Assembly (NCBI RefSeq): GCF_001548375.1
Contig: NZ_AP017295.1
Coordinates: 2,142,501-2,206,500, forward strand
Length of the DNA stretch: 64,000 nt
Source of the DNA: Nostoc sp. NIES-3756
GTDB lineage: Bacteria; Cyanobacteriota; Cyanobacteriia; Cyanobacteriales; Nostocaceae
Direction of reading: 5' to 3'
Made by a program: the position numbers and the translations under genes
The notes under the pieces: generated by a model
What the model saw: the letters and a program-made list of their open reading frames with translations, nothing else
What the model was told of the DNA's origin: nothing
Database searches by the model: none
Shown: positions 1 to 8,647 of the stretch, piece by piece
How positions within the stretch are numbered: position 1 is the stretch's first letter
How the letters are laid out: the number at the start of each line of letters is the position of its first letter

Positions 1-611
1 TATGGGAAATGACATTCCGCCGCAAAATTAACGAAGATAGCCATGTCAATTATGTCTTGATCGCAACTATTGCCGAAACTGGTAATTACTCCCAAGAGGA
101 TCAAAATCATTTAGAAACTATACAACTACCACCCCTCAGCCATGATGTATTAGCAATGTGGGCTAGGGAAATATTACACACAGCCAAACTCACCTTCGAT
201 CCACGTTCTAAAGCATTGCAACTTTTTTCCGATGCGGTACAAGGACATATCGGTGATGCAATGGTACTAATTCGCCGCCTGCAAACATCTTGTAAACCTG
301 ATAGCTTGATTGGTGAAGCAGACGTACAGCAAGCCATTGAAGGACAGCTAAAAGATTTATCGATGACTTATGAATCTTTATTGATGTTACTACCAGCAAA
401 TCAGGTACATCTTTTAGAATGTCTAGCTTTATATCCCACAGAAAAACCCCAAAGCAAAGATTATATTCAAAAACACGGACTTTCTAGAGGCGGAAGTCTC
501 CAAGGCGCACTGACAGGATTGCACCATAAAGGGTTAATTTATGGTGCAGAACAAGGTTATAAATTGGCAATGCCATTATTGGCTTTGTGGTTACGACAGA
601 GGTTGAGTTAG
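1..611 (+). CDS. C-terminal part of an AAA/Orc1-Cdc6-like ATPase (5' truncated by window edge)
   Basis: The reading frame is open from base 3 and continues upstream of the window, so the ATG at 9 is probably internal. What remains looks like the end of an AAA-type ATP-binding protein: a sensor-like stretch (VLIATIAETGN), an alpha-helical lid region, then a winged-helix-like tail with an LKDLSMTYESLL segment and a LTGLHHKGLIYG turn. This arrangement resembles archaeal Cdc6/Orc1-like or DUF2791/ATP-binding proteins. The Walker motifs would lie outside the window, so the ATPase call is inferred from the tail only. A heptamer repeat array starts 8 bp after the stop codon. Confidence 0.5.
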   Translation, partial: WEMTFRRKINEDSHVNYVLIATIAETGNYSQEDQNHLETIQLPPLSHDVLAMWAREILHTAKLTFDPRSKALQLFSDAVQGHIGDAMVLIRRLQTSCKPDSLIGEADVQQAIEGQLKDLSMTYESLLMLLPANQVHLLECLALYPTEKPQSKDYIQKHGLSRGGSLQGALTGLHHKGLIYGAEQGYKLAMPLLALWLRQRLS

Positions 612-619
612 AAGGGAGT

Positions 620-660
620 GGTAATGGGTAATGGGTAATGGGTAATGGGTAATGGGTAAT
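620..660. repeat. Short tandem heptamer array (ggtaatg)n
   Basis: Almost six consecutive copies of the 7-mer ggtaatg. A looser inverted version (attacctatt...) follows at about 672-700, so the pair could fold back. This is the type of short tandemly repeated sequence known from heterocystous cyanobacteria. It lies between the ends of two convergent genes (ATPase and nifV). Confidence 0.85.
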
Positions 661-735
661 TTTAGAAAACAATTACCTATTCGCTATTACCTATTACCAA
701 CCTTAGCAACTATTTAGCAGAACTTGTGATATGGT

Positions 736-1872
736 TCAACTTGCCCAAGAATGTTGTTGTATTTGGACTAAATGCAGAAGTTCTTGAGGGGTGAGGCTGC
801 GTTTTTTCTCTACTGATTCTTGTCTAACTGCATCTAGAATAGATTGGGTTTCTTCCTGATTGAGAACAATGCCGTGTTGCTCTAAGACGCTAGATAATAA
901 ATGTCTGCCGGAATGTTTACCTACAACTAAACGGCGCTCTCTCCCGACTTCTTCTGGTGCATAGGGTTCGTAGGTTTGGGGATTTTGCAGTACACCATGA
1001 GCATGAATCCCTGATTCGTGGGCAAATGTATTCTCTCCTACAATTGCTTTCCAAGGTGGGACTGCGTAACCTGATGCTGATGCTACTAATTGAGATATTT
1101 CGAGTAAACGTTTTGTATCAATGCCTAAATCATAGTGATATAAGTGCTTGAGAGCCATAACTACTTCTTCTAAAGCAGCATTACCAGCTCTTTCTCCTAG
1201 CCCATTAACTGTAGTATTTACTGATAAAGCACCTGCTTTAATACCCGCCAAGGCGTTGGCTGTAGCTAAACCGAAATCGTTGTGGGTGTGCATTTCCACA
1301 GGTATTGTCAAAGATGCCACCAATTGTTTTACTTTAGTGTAAGTGGCGAAAGGGTCGAGAATACCTACTGTGTCACAAAAGCGAAATCTTGATGCGCCCC
1401 ATTCTTGAGCTGCTGATACGATATCAAGTAGGAAGCTTTCTTCGGCTCTTGATGAGTCTTCACCACCGATAGAAACAAACAAGCCTTGATCAACGGCAAA
1501 GCTAATACTATCTTGAAGTTTTTGGAGAACTAGTTGCCAGCGTCCTTGGAATTTGGCTGCAATTTGGATTGCAGAAACGGGAATTGAGATATGAACTCGT
1601 TGTAAACCACAGGTGATGGAAGCTTGAATATCAGAAATAACAGCGCGGTTCCAACCTAGTAGATGTGCTTGCAAATCGAGGTTAACAATATTTGCGATCG
1701 CCTGTTGTTCTGCTTTCCCCATTGCAGGTATTCCTACTTCGATTTCATGCACGCCGATAGCATCGAGAATAAGCGCGATCGCTATTTTTTCCTCTACGCT
1801 AAAAGCAACACCAGCCGCTTGTTCTCCATCACGTAATGTAGTGTCATTAATCAGCACTTTATTCATTTGCAA
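736..1872 (-). CDS. nifV: Homocitrate synthase NifV
   Basis: Condenses acetyl-CoA with 2-oxoglutarate to homocitrate, the organic ligand of the nitrogenase FeMo cofactor. The 378-residue protein has the DRE-TIM metallolyase layout: NDTTLRDGEQAAGV near residues 9-22 carries the catalytic Arg-Asp, HTHND at 195-199 gives the metal-binding histidines, and NGLGERAGN at 223-231 is the conserved loop. The short length, without the long C-terminal leucine-regulatory domain of LeuA, favours NifV over isopropylmalate synthase. ATG codons exist at 1872 and 1866. No other nif gene is adjacent; the only other nif gene in the window is nifH at 30.2 kb. A second nifV elsewhere in the genome is likely but cannot be seen. 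Confidence 0.88.
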   Translation of the reverse strand: MQMNKVLINDTTLRDGEQAAGVAFSVEEKIAIALILDAIGVHEIEVGIPAMGKAEQQAIANIVNLDLQAHLLGWNRAVISDIQASITCGLQRVHISIPVSAIQIAAKFQGRWQLVLQKLQDSISFAVDQGLFVSIGGEDSSRAEESFLLDIVSAAQEWGASRFRFCDTVGILDPFATYTKVKQLVASLTIPVEMHTHNDFGLATANALAGIKAGALSVNTTVNGLGERAGNAALEEVVMALKHLYHYDLGIDTKRLLEISQLVASASGYAVPPWKAIVGENTFAHESGIHAHGVLQNPQTYEPYAPEEVGRERRLVVGKHSGRHLLSSVLEQHGIVLNQEETQSILDAVRQESVEKKRSLTPQELLHLVQIQQHSWAS

Positions 1873-2207
1873 AATGTCTCCGAAGAAACAGAGGTAGATT
1901 ATTTGCCTGAGTTTGGCTAAATGCCAAGGAAATCTGACAAAGGATACTTTAAAACTAAACGAATTGCTAACTCACATTAAGTATAATTTCTCAGTACCAA
2001 GGCAAAACACTTAATTAGTTAAGTTGCAGAATTTAGTACGATAAATTCGATAAGTTTTACATCAATTCTGATTTTTTTGAATAGATATAAGTCCTAACAT
2101 AGCACCTAGATAGGTTTATGCACACTGTGGACATAATTATCTGATTGGTGATTTTCAATGAACTACTATTACCCAGAAACCCACATTATCACGATATTAC
2201 TGAATAA
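1873..2207. other. Spacer between nifV and the psiE-like gene
   Basis: 335 bp of AT-rich sequence upstream of nifV and downstream of the psiE-like gene, both on the minus strand. The nifV promoter should lie here. I see no convincing operator, hairpin or small gene. Confidence 0.5.
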
Positions 2208-2741
2208 TTAATTTCCCTGATTAGACTCAGTGGATAATGTTTCTAGGCTATCTTGTGTATTTTCGTATTCAGTAATTCTAACGTGTTCAAAAAACTGAGA
2301 TATCCAAGGTAGGGCTATTAATATTCCCAACAGAACTAATAGAAATATAGAAATACCTATGATTTGGTCACGAGGTATTTCCAAAACTCCACGGATAATG
2401 ACTTCCCGTAATGCAGAAACTATAGTAATTTCTGCGGCTGCACCTACTGATATTTTCTGTGTTTGTAAGTAATCAATTAATAAACGAAATAGCTCTACTA
2501 AAATCAAAATAAACAAAATATCAGATGTTACTTCTCTTAAATCTAGAGGATGTAAAAAAGATAAAAACATATCTGCCAAACGTATAAGCATTACCCAAAA
2601 TAAGCCCATACATAAAGAAATGATAATAATATCTTGAAAAAATTCTAGATTACTGACAATCTTATCTCTATTAAACCAACTATTTAATTGTGTAATTATT
2701 CTTTTAGGCATAAAATATGACAAATTTATGAACTTACTCAA
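2208..2741 (-). CDS. PsiE-like (phosphate-starvation-inducible) membrane protein
   Basis: 177 residues with about four hydrophobic segments (near residues 36-60, 72-92, 100-115 as an amphipathic stretch, and 126-147). The core LREVTSDILFILILVELFR and ALREVIIRGVLEIP is typical of the PsiE family, whose molecular function is not established. It is an inner-membrane protein with a polar C-terminal tail. In-frame ATGs at residue 1 and residue 11 are both possible starts. It stands alone on the minus strand, with 334 bp to the nifV start. Confidence 0.7.
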   Translation of the reverse strand: MSKFINLSYFMPKRIITQLNSWFNRDKIVSNLEFFQDIIIISLCMGLFWVMLIRLADMFLSFLHPLDLREVTSDILFILILVELFRLLIDYLQTQKISVGAAAEITIVSALREVIIRGVLEIPRDQIIGISIFLLVLLGILIALPWISQFFEHVRITEYENTQDSLETLSTESNQGN

Positions 2742-3198
2742 TTCATCATAAACAACCTAAAAATTAATTTTTATAAAAAATCCAACAGTTTTTCAAGTAA
2801 ATTAATTTTTTAAATGACAATGTAGTTGAAGTTACATTAAAATAAAGTTTTGTATATTTGTAATAAAAAAGAATAAAATTATAAGATTTAGAAAATATAT
2901 CTTTAAGTAGATGTTACTCTGAGTATAATATTTTACGTAAGCAATATTTACTTGTATTCTAAATATTAAGTATAAGGTTTATATAAAAATTTATTGAATT
3001 AATATTATTAGTGGAGGTCTATCATAAGATATAACTTTGACTGAAAAATTCAGTACAAAACAGAGAATATTCTTTCTTGTCCTTGTTGAGTGACGATACA
3101 AATAGATTTAAAAATCGTTACATTCACACAAAAATATAAAACCGCTTATCATAGGTGATAATGATTATCCATATGGTAAGATTAGAGGCTGTTATAGC
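2742..3198. other. Divergent promoter region with metal-regulator box
   Basis: 457 bp of very AT-rich DNA between the divergent psiE-like and cobW-like genes. Apart from the Fur/Zur-type box at 3155-3170, I see no other recognisable element and no small ORF worth calling. Confidence 0.5.
3155..3170 (+). promoter_or_regulatory. Fur/Zur-type operator upstream of the cobW-like gene
   Basis: GATAATGATTATC is a perfect 6-1-6 palindrome centred on position 3163, extended by T and C. It matches the TGATAAT-n-ATTATCA pattern of cyanobacterial Zur and Fur boxes. It sits 29 bp ahead of the CobW-like start codon, where a bound repressor would block transcription. Because COG0523 GTPases are classic Zur targets, Zur is the more likely regulator. 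This is inferred from site and gene, not shown. Confidence 0.75.
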
Positions 3199-4170
3199 AT
3201 GGTAGCTGACGTAATAACAGATTCAGTTCCCGTTACTGTTTTGACTGGCTATTTAGGAGCAGGTAAAACAACGTTACTTAATCATATTCTCACATACGAG
3301 CATGGTAAAAAAGTTGCTGTGATCGTTAATGAATTTGGAGAAGTAGGCATTGATAACCAATTAGTTATTGATGCAGACGAAGAAATTTTTGAAATGAACA
3401 ACGGTTGTATCTGTTGTACAGTTCGGGGTGACTTAATCCGCATCATTGGTAATTTGATGAAGCGCCGCGATAAGTTTGACCATTTAGTAATTGAGACTAC
3501 AGGATTGGCTGACCCTGCACCAGTAATTCAGACATTCTTTGTAGACGAAGATATGCAAAGTCAACTGTCTTTAGATGCAGTGGTGACAGTAGTTGATGCC
3601 AAGCATATCTGGCAACATTGGGATGCAGACGAAGCCCAAGAACAAATTGCTTTTGCTGATGTTATTTTACTTAATAAAACTGATTTAGTTGCCCCAACAG
3701 AATTAGATGAATTAGAAAAGCGGATTAGATCGATGAATGCGATCGCCAAAATCTACCGCACTCGCAATTCTGAATTAACAATGGATGCGTTATTGGGTGT
3801 GAGAGCCTTTGATTTAGCCCGCGCTTTGGAAATAGATCCAAATTTCTTAGGTGAAGATGCCCACGAACATGATGACACAGTTTTTTCCGTGGCGTTAGTT
3901 CAAGAAGGGGAACTCGACGGAGAAAAATTAAACGCTTGGCTATCAGAATTATTGCGTACCCAAGGCCCTGATATCTTTCGGATGAAAGGCATATTAAATA
4001 TTGCTGGTGAAGATAATAGATTTGTCTTTCAAGGGGTACACATGATATTTGATGGTAGACCCGATCGCCCTTGGAAAGCAACTGAAAAACGCAAAAACGA
4101 ATTAGTATTCATCGGTCGCAATTTAAACGAAGACCAACTCAGACAAGATTTCCTCGCTTGTTTAGCTTAA
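3199..4170 (+). CDS. CobW/COG0523-family GTP-binding metallochaperone
   Basis: 323-residue G3E GTPase. The Walker A GYLGAGKTT lies at residues 17-25, the metal-binding CxCC motif (GCICC) at 69-73, the NKTDL guanine-specificity motif near residue 152, and a HEHDD metal-binding stretch near 222, followed by the CobW C-terminal domain. Family members deliver zinc or other metals to client proteins under metal shortage. The near-perfect Fur/Zur-type palindrome just upstream supports a low-zinc role. A WD40 gene follows 149 bp downstream on the same strand and may be co-transcribed. Which client it serves cannot be read from the sequence. Confidence 0.88.
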   Translation: MVADVITDSVPVTVLTGYLGAGKTTLLNHILTYEHGKKVAVIVNEFGEVGIDNQLVIDADEEIFEMNNGCICCTVRGDLIRIIGNLMKRRDKFDHLVIETTGLADPAPVIQTFFVDEDMQSQLSLDAVVTVVDAKHIWQHWDADEAQEQIAFADVILLNKTDLVAPTELDELEKRIRSMNAIAKIYRTRNSELTMDALLGVRAFDLARALEIDPNFLGEDAHEHDDTVFSVALVQEGELDGEKLNAWLSELLRTQGPDIFRMKGILNIAGEDNRFVFQGVHMIFDGRPDRPWKATEKRKNELVFIGRNLNEDQLRQDFLACLA

Positions 4171-4210
4171 TTTAGGGAGTGGGAGTAGGGAGTAGAGAGT
4201 GCTGAGTCAT

Positions 4211-4237
4211 GTTAGCGGTAGCGGGGCGTTCAGCCCG
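4211..4237. repeat. 27-bp dispersed repeat copy (also at 17055-17081)
   Basis: The 27 bases here, beginning gttagcggtagcggggcg, recur exactly at 17055-17081. In both places a pyrimidine-rich tail of the ctccctcatctcccc type follows. A shortened variant lies near 27655-27681. Spacer-located repeats of this kind are common in Nostoc genomes. Confidence 0.8.
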
Positions 4238-4319
4238 TTGTGAGTAATAATTTCTCCCTCATCTCCCCCCACTTCCCCATCTCCCCCCACTCCCTCATCT
4301 CCCCTTGTCTTACACAACT

Positions 4320-5381
4320 ATGAATCCAATAATCAGCAAAACTCAGGAATTTGAAGTACACTTTCGCGGGACACTTGCAGAATATGTAACTGCGATCGCT
4401 TGGTGTCCCCAAGGAGATACCCTGGCTGCGGCAACGGCTGCTGGGGAGGTGGTAATTTGGCAAGATGCTAATTTGACAACACTGCAAACTGGTACTGGCC
4501 AGTCGGTGGATTGTCTGGCTTTCTCCCCTGATGGCAAATATTTAGCTATTGGTGGACAAGATGGACGAGTGAAGATTTGGCGGGAACAGGAATTAGTTGC
4601 CACCTTAGAAAACGCGCCTGCATGGGTGGACAAGCTTGCTTGGAGTCATGCTAGTAACCAGTTGGCTTTTAGTTTAGGGCGATATGTGCAGGTTTGGGAT
4701 GCTGAGAGTAGTGAGGTTGTTACCACACTGAATTTTGCCGACTCATCTGCATTGAGTATTGATTGGCGTATTGATGGACAATATTTGGCGATTGGTGGGA
4801 ATAAGGGCGTAAAAATTTGGCACGCGCAAGACTGGGATGAAGAACCATATATTCTCAATATGCCTACGGTGAGTGTGACGATGGCATGGTCTCCTGATGG
4901 TAAATTCCTAGCTTCTGGGAATATGGATCGTAGTATCACCGTTTTAGAATGGAATAATCCTGACCCTTGGGTGATGCGTGGCTTTCCTGGTAAGATTCGT
5001 CAGTTAGCGTGGTCAGAAGTAAATAGTCAGGTGGGTGCGCCGATACTAGCGTCTTCCAGTGTAGAAGGTATAGTGGTTTGGGAAAAACTAGAGGATGAAA
5101 ACTTGGGATGGGAAGCGCAAGTTTTGACTAATCATGTGGGTGTGATTAATGCGATCGCCTTTGCACCCAAAAGCTTCACACTCGCTTCCGCCGCTACTGA
5201 CGGCTGGCTATGTGTGTGGAATGAAGCCAAGCAAGTATCTCAAATTCTCACAGGTGTTGCTGATGGGTTTTCTACCCTAGCGTGGCATCCCCAAGGTAAA
5301 CTACTAGCCGCAGGTGGTGAGAAAGGGGAATTATTTATTTGGGTAAAAAGTTTGCGGGGTCAAGGATTTGGAGGTAAATAG
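4320..5381 (+). CDS. WD40-repeat beta-propeller protein
   Basis: 353 residues starting at the ATG at 4320 (an in-frame TTG at 4305 is less likely). About seven WD40 blades are visible, with recurring pieces such as VDCLAFSPDGKYLAIGGQDG, VTMAWSPDGKFLASG, INAIAFAPKSFTLASAATDG and STLAWHPQGKLLAAGG, each followed by a W-x-W or I-W end. No enzyme domain is fused. Such propellers are interaction platforms. Placement right after the Zur-box CobW gene suggests a partner in metal handling, but that is inference. HIP1 octamers occur inside the gene. Confidence 0.85.
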   Translation: MNPIISKTQEFEVHFRGTLAEYVTAIAWCPQGDTLAAATAAGEVVIWQDANLTTLQTGTGQSVDCLAFSPDGKYLAIGGQDGRVKIWREQELVATLENAPAWVDKLAWSHASNQLAFSLGRYVQVWDAESSEVVTTLNFADSSALSIDWRIDGQYLAIGGNKGVKIWHAQDWDEEPYILNMPTVSVTMAWSPDGKFLASGNMDRSITVLEWNNPDPWVMRGFPGKIRQLAWSEVNSQVGAPILASSSVEGIVVWEKLEDENLGWEAQVLTNHVGVINAIAFAPKSFTLASAATDGWLCVWNEAKQVSQILTGVADGFSTLAWHPQGKLLAAGGEKGELFIWVKSLRGQGFGGK

Positions 5382-5520
5382 GTTATAGCGATTTTAGATT
5401 TATATAGTAGCGTCACCAGGCTAAAATCTTACACTAATAAACTACACATATAGTAGAAAAAATTTATGCAATAAATTAGTCTGGTCACGCTAACAGGTTG
5501 TCCATCATGACAACAAGAAG

Positions 5521-5847
5521 CTACATTCTAGCCAAAGCTGCAACCTTGGATAGCTTGTCTTTTGCTAAACCTTCCAGTTCGTGCGTATGCAGCCAACCAT
5601 CTTTAATTAAGCCAGCCAAGACAAACAGCAAAGCTGAGTATTGGTAGTTATATTTACCCTCAATTTCGTGCCTTCTAGCGCTTAAAAAATCATGTAATTG
5701 CCAAAGATCGTCCAACTGTTGGAGCGAATTGACCTCCTGTTGAACTTGTTTTAATAAAGCCTCAATCTCTCGCTTATAAGCTTGATCAAAGGCAGTCTTG
5801 GCTATATTCTTCTCGATATCAGTCCACTCAGCTTCACTCACTTGCAT
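5521..5847 (-). CDS. frp: Fluorescence recovery protein FRP
   Basis: FRP binds the active red form of the orange carotenoid protein, detaches it from the phycobilisome and speeds its return to the inactive orange form. The 108-residue all-helical protein has the conserved block LWQLHDFLSARRHEIEGKY at about 48-66, which contains the Trp, His, Asp and Arg residues (W49, H52, D53, R58/R59) corresponding to those reported as functional in Synechocystis FRP. It also has the conserved C-terminus KVAALARM. It lies 153 bp downstream of ocp on the same strand, with a hairpin between them, so independent or attenuated transcription is likely. Confidence 0.9.
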   Translation of the reverse strand: MQVSEAEWTDIEKNIAKTAFDQAYKREIEALLKQVQQEVNSLQQLDDLWQLHDFLSARRHEIEGKYNYQYSALLFVLAGLIKDGWLHTHELEGLAKDKLSKVAALARM

Positions 5848-5904
5848 GATCCAATCTAAAATTTTTGCAGTATTAATTGGTTAGGATTGTTTACTCAGGA
5901 AAAT

Positions 5905-5932
5905 TGAGCGCTCTTTTGGTCAAGAGCGCTCA
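5905..5932 (-). terminator. Hairpin between ocp and frp
   Basis: Perfect 11-bp inverted arms (tgagcgctctt / aagagcgctca) with a 6-nt loop. On the minus strand it is followed by a short T run (attttcc). It lies 68 bp past the ocp stop codon and ahead of frp, fitting a terminator or attenuator for ocp. Confidence 0.7.
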
Positions 5933-6000
5933 GTGCGATGGGCTGCGCCCCGCAGTAGGCGATCGCTAGCTATTTAATTACCTGGAAATGCCTTATTTTC

Positions 6001-6960
6001 CTAGCGAACCAAGTTCAACAATTCTTTGGGAGAGGCTAGTAAGTCAATGGCTACAAAGAAGATTTTGCCTTCAGGGTTGAGCAGGAACCGCCAAGCCATG
6101 TTCATACCAACTGCTGCACCAAACCACGGAGTTTGCACCTTACCTGTCACTTTCACCTGAGTATAGCCATCTTCTGCGGGTTCAGCGACACCACGCTCTG
6201 GAAGCAAATTGAGGTTCTGGCATTCTTCGCGGAAGAACCGCAAAATTGCATCTTTACCAACAATTGGTCTTTGGAAGGGAGGTTGTAAAGCCCCATCCGC
6301 CACAAACAACTTGATGAGTTCATCAAAGTCATTAGCATTCAAGTTGTTCATGTAACTCAACACGGTGGGATTGTTAATCCCCTCAATATTGACTTGATTG
6401 CGTTGGGAAATATCTTTAGGTGCAACGACGGGTTCAGAAATTCTCGTGTAGCCACCTAATTTACCTGCATCATAACCCATGTCTACAACGGAGCTTCTCA
6501 GGACAGTAATCTGTTGTCCTTGATCAAGTGTTTTCAGGGTTTCTAAGACTGCATTAGCATTGGCTGAAAGCTGATAACCAGCAGGAATTGGTGCAACAAC
6601 GCCTTGCTCCATCCATTCCCCAAGTTGATTCCAAAAGCCTAGTTTGATGTTAGGAGACCATGTAGCATAGGTACGACAAATGGGCGTATCTGTATGGTTT
6701 GCGAGATCGCACATAACCTGAGTTTGCTCTTCAAAGGTCATTTGCTTAATTTGATTCAGGATTGCTTCTGCAAACTGCATACTGGCTGCACCAGGAGCAG
6801 CCACTGTAACGGTTTTACCCATCTCTAAGAAAGCGAACCATGTCCATGCCAGTTGATCCTCAGCACTGAGTTGGTTGAATCGTGCAATCAAAGCCGGCAC
6901 AGCATCAGCCTGTAGTGTGTTAGGAAAAATCCGACGGGCCGAATCGATAGTAATTGCCAT
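6001..6960 (-). CDS. ocp: Orange carotenoid protein OCP (full length)
   Basis: Blue-light photoreceptor and quencher of phycobilisome energy. The 319 residues comprise the helical carotenoid-binding N-terminal domain (about 18-165), a linker (about 166-195) and an NTF2-like C-terminal domain (about 196-317). Keto-carotenoid contacts are present: Y203 and W290 (equivalent to Y201 and W288 of Synechocystis OCP) and W110. R155, which forms the inter-domain salt bridge, is also kept. Position 44, Tyr in Synechocystis, is Phe here. Start ATG at 6960. The neighbouring frp completes the photoprotection cycle. Confidence 0.97.
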   Translation of the reverse strand: MAITIDSARRIFPNTLQADAVPALIARFNQLSAEDQLAWTWFAFLEMGKTVTVAAPGAASMQFAEAILNQIKQMTFEEQTQVMCDLANHTDTPICRTYATWSPNIKLGFWNQLGEWMEQGVVAPIPAGYQLSANANAVLETLKTLDQGQQITVLRSSVVDMGYDAGKLGGYTRISEPVVAPKDISQRNQVNIEGINNPTVLSYMNNLNANDFDELIKLFVADGALQPPFQRPIVGKDAILRFFREECQNLNLLPERGVAEPAEDGYTQVKVTGKVQTPWFGAAVGMNMAWRFLLNPEGKIFFVAIDLLASPKELLNLVR

Positions 6961-7597
6961 ACAGAGGGCTACCTTGTGAAGTTTTTACCTGACAAAAGGT
7001 GAAGCAAAAAGTCTTTGAAGATACATTTTGCTCCCGTGTTCAAACTATCACAAAAATTTGCATAAATTAAAAAAACTTTACAATTGTCTCAATATTTTGA
7101 ACCTGTCAACGGCTGTGATCCTCTATTAATCAACTCTACAGGGATTTCTTATGATATGTGCGCGATCGTCAGTTATAAAAATTTAGACATATTTATTGAC
7201 AGAAGAAGATAAATATGGTCAATCTCACACTTAAATTTCTGTGTGTCCTTTATTCTATTTGGGTATTTTGCTTAAGTTAGAAAGTATGCAACAGAAGCAT
7301 AACAAGCTATGGTGATATACGGATTTAATCCTCTTTGCGGGAAGTCTCAGGTGTAGTGTACGAAACCTGGGGATGAGAGCATGAGCAACGAACGACGATG
7401 CAATACCCAAAAGATGATGGTTCAGTCGTATCGGCTTTATGAGGAGAGGTCAGACTAATTTCTATAAATTAAAAATTAGTACAATTCTATTAATGCCTAT
7501 TCTTATTTTTATCCAGTCAGTAACAGTGAATAGTATAAAAAAGTTTATCAGCCAACTATTGCCTAAAAATAGATGCACAGACGACGCAGTATGCACA
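6961..7597. other. Spacer upstream of ocp and of the metal-binding lipoprotein gene
   Basis: Divergent promoter region. An open frame extends the lipoprotein gene upstream to 7439, but its first 53 codons look non-coding (see the start choice there). A weak dyad, caggt...acctg, lies at about 7350-7370. I see no Zur-type palindrome like the one at 3155 and no RNA gene. Confidence 0.4.
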
Positions 7598-8587
7598 ATG
7601 AATCAAATAAAGATATCTTTCCCCACTTCCCCCTATCTAAAAGTTATACTATTCATCCTTATAAGTGGGTTTTTTGGGTGTAGAAATCAAACTACAAACA
7701 CATCTGTAATTGAAGCTACTAATGTAGTTGATCAAAATCTTCCCAAAGTTGTTGCAACCACAAGTGTATTGTGTGACTTAACTAAACAGATTGCTGAAAA
7801 TACAATTAATCTTACCTGCTTAATTCCCTCCAACCAATTTCCTCAGATTTATCAACCAACCGCCGAAGATGGTGATGCTCTTGAGCAAGCTAATCTGATT
7901 CTCTACAATGGTTACAATCTGGAGCCACAATTAATCAAGCAAATCAATACTACAAAAAACTCTGCATCTAAAATTGCTGTGGGTCAAATTGCAGTTCCTA
8001 AACCACAACAATTTACTGTTAATGGTCGTAGAGTCAATAATCCTTATATTTGGCACAATCCTAAGAATGCTATCAGAATGTTAGATGTCATTAATAGTAA
8101 CTTGAATAAATTAGAGCCGAGTAATAGGACTATTTATAATGAAAACACCAAAAGAATTAAGGGTGAATTAACTCAGCTAGATAATTGGATTAAATTAAAG
8201 ATTGCTACTATTCCTAGAAATAAGCGTAAATTAGTAACAACTAATAATGCTATGGATTATTACACAAAAGCTTATGGTATTCCTTCAGTTACTCTTGGTA
8301 GTGAAGCACAAGCAACAGACCAACGAGTAAAAAATCTGGTTCAATACATCCAAAAATCTAACGTACCGACAATTTTTGCAGATATGTCAGATACATCCAA
8401 GGTGATGGTATCTATAGCGACGGAAGCAGAAGTTAATTTATCGCAACGCCAATTATATACTCAAGGATTAGGTGAAGCCATAAGTGATGGCGATACCTAT
8501 CAAAATATGATGGTTGCTAATACACGTACAATTGTTGAAGGATTGGGGGGAACATATTTAATATTTAAGCCTAAAGCCCAGAATTAG
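7598..8587 (+). CDS. ZnuA/MntC-type metal ABC transporter substrate-binding lipoprotein (orphan)
   Basis: From the ATG at 7598 the protein has 329 residues and starts with a lipoprotein signal (hydrophobic VILFILISGFFG, then Cys28), which decides this start over the open frame from 7439. The rest fits the cluster A-I binding proteins for Zn or Mn: VATTSVLCDLTKQIAENT, an IWHNPKNAIRML site (the family's first ligand His), a TTNNAMDYYTKAYGI segment where ZnuA usually has a second His, and FADMSDTSKV where MntC-like proteins carry the acidic ligand. No permease or ATPase gene is adjacent. Metal identity is open, and the Asn at the second site is unusual. Confidence 0.75.
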   Translation: MNQIKISFPTSPYLKVILFILISGFFGCRNQTTNTSVIEATNVVDQNLPKVVATTSVLCDLTKQIAENTINLTCLIPSNQFPQIYQPTAEDGDALEQANLILYNGYNLEPQLIKQINTTKNSASKIAVGQIAVPKPQQFTVNGRRVNNPYIWHNPKNAIRMLDVINSNLNKLEPSNRTIYNENTKRIKGELTQLDNWIKLKIATIPRNKRKLVTTNNAMDYYTKAYGIPSVTLGSEAQATDQRVKNLVQYIQKSNVPTIFADMSDTSKVMVSIATEAEVNLSQRQLYTQGLGEAISDGDTYQNMMVANTRTIVEGLGGTYLIFKPKAQN

Positions 8588-8647
8588 TATTTTAATTCGT
8601 AATTCATAATAGCTATGTTGATTTAGTATTAATTTTGAGTAAAATTC

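Noticed and set aside
7439..7597. N-terminal extension of the metal-binding lipoprotein
   Set aside because: The lipoprotein signal and lipobox start at the ATG at 7598; the upstream codons would hide the signal peptide.
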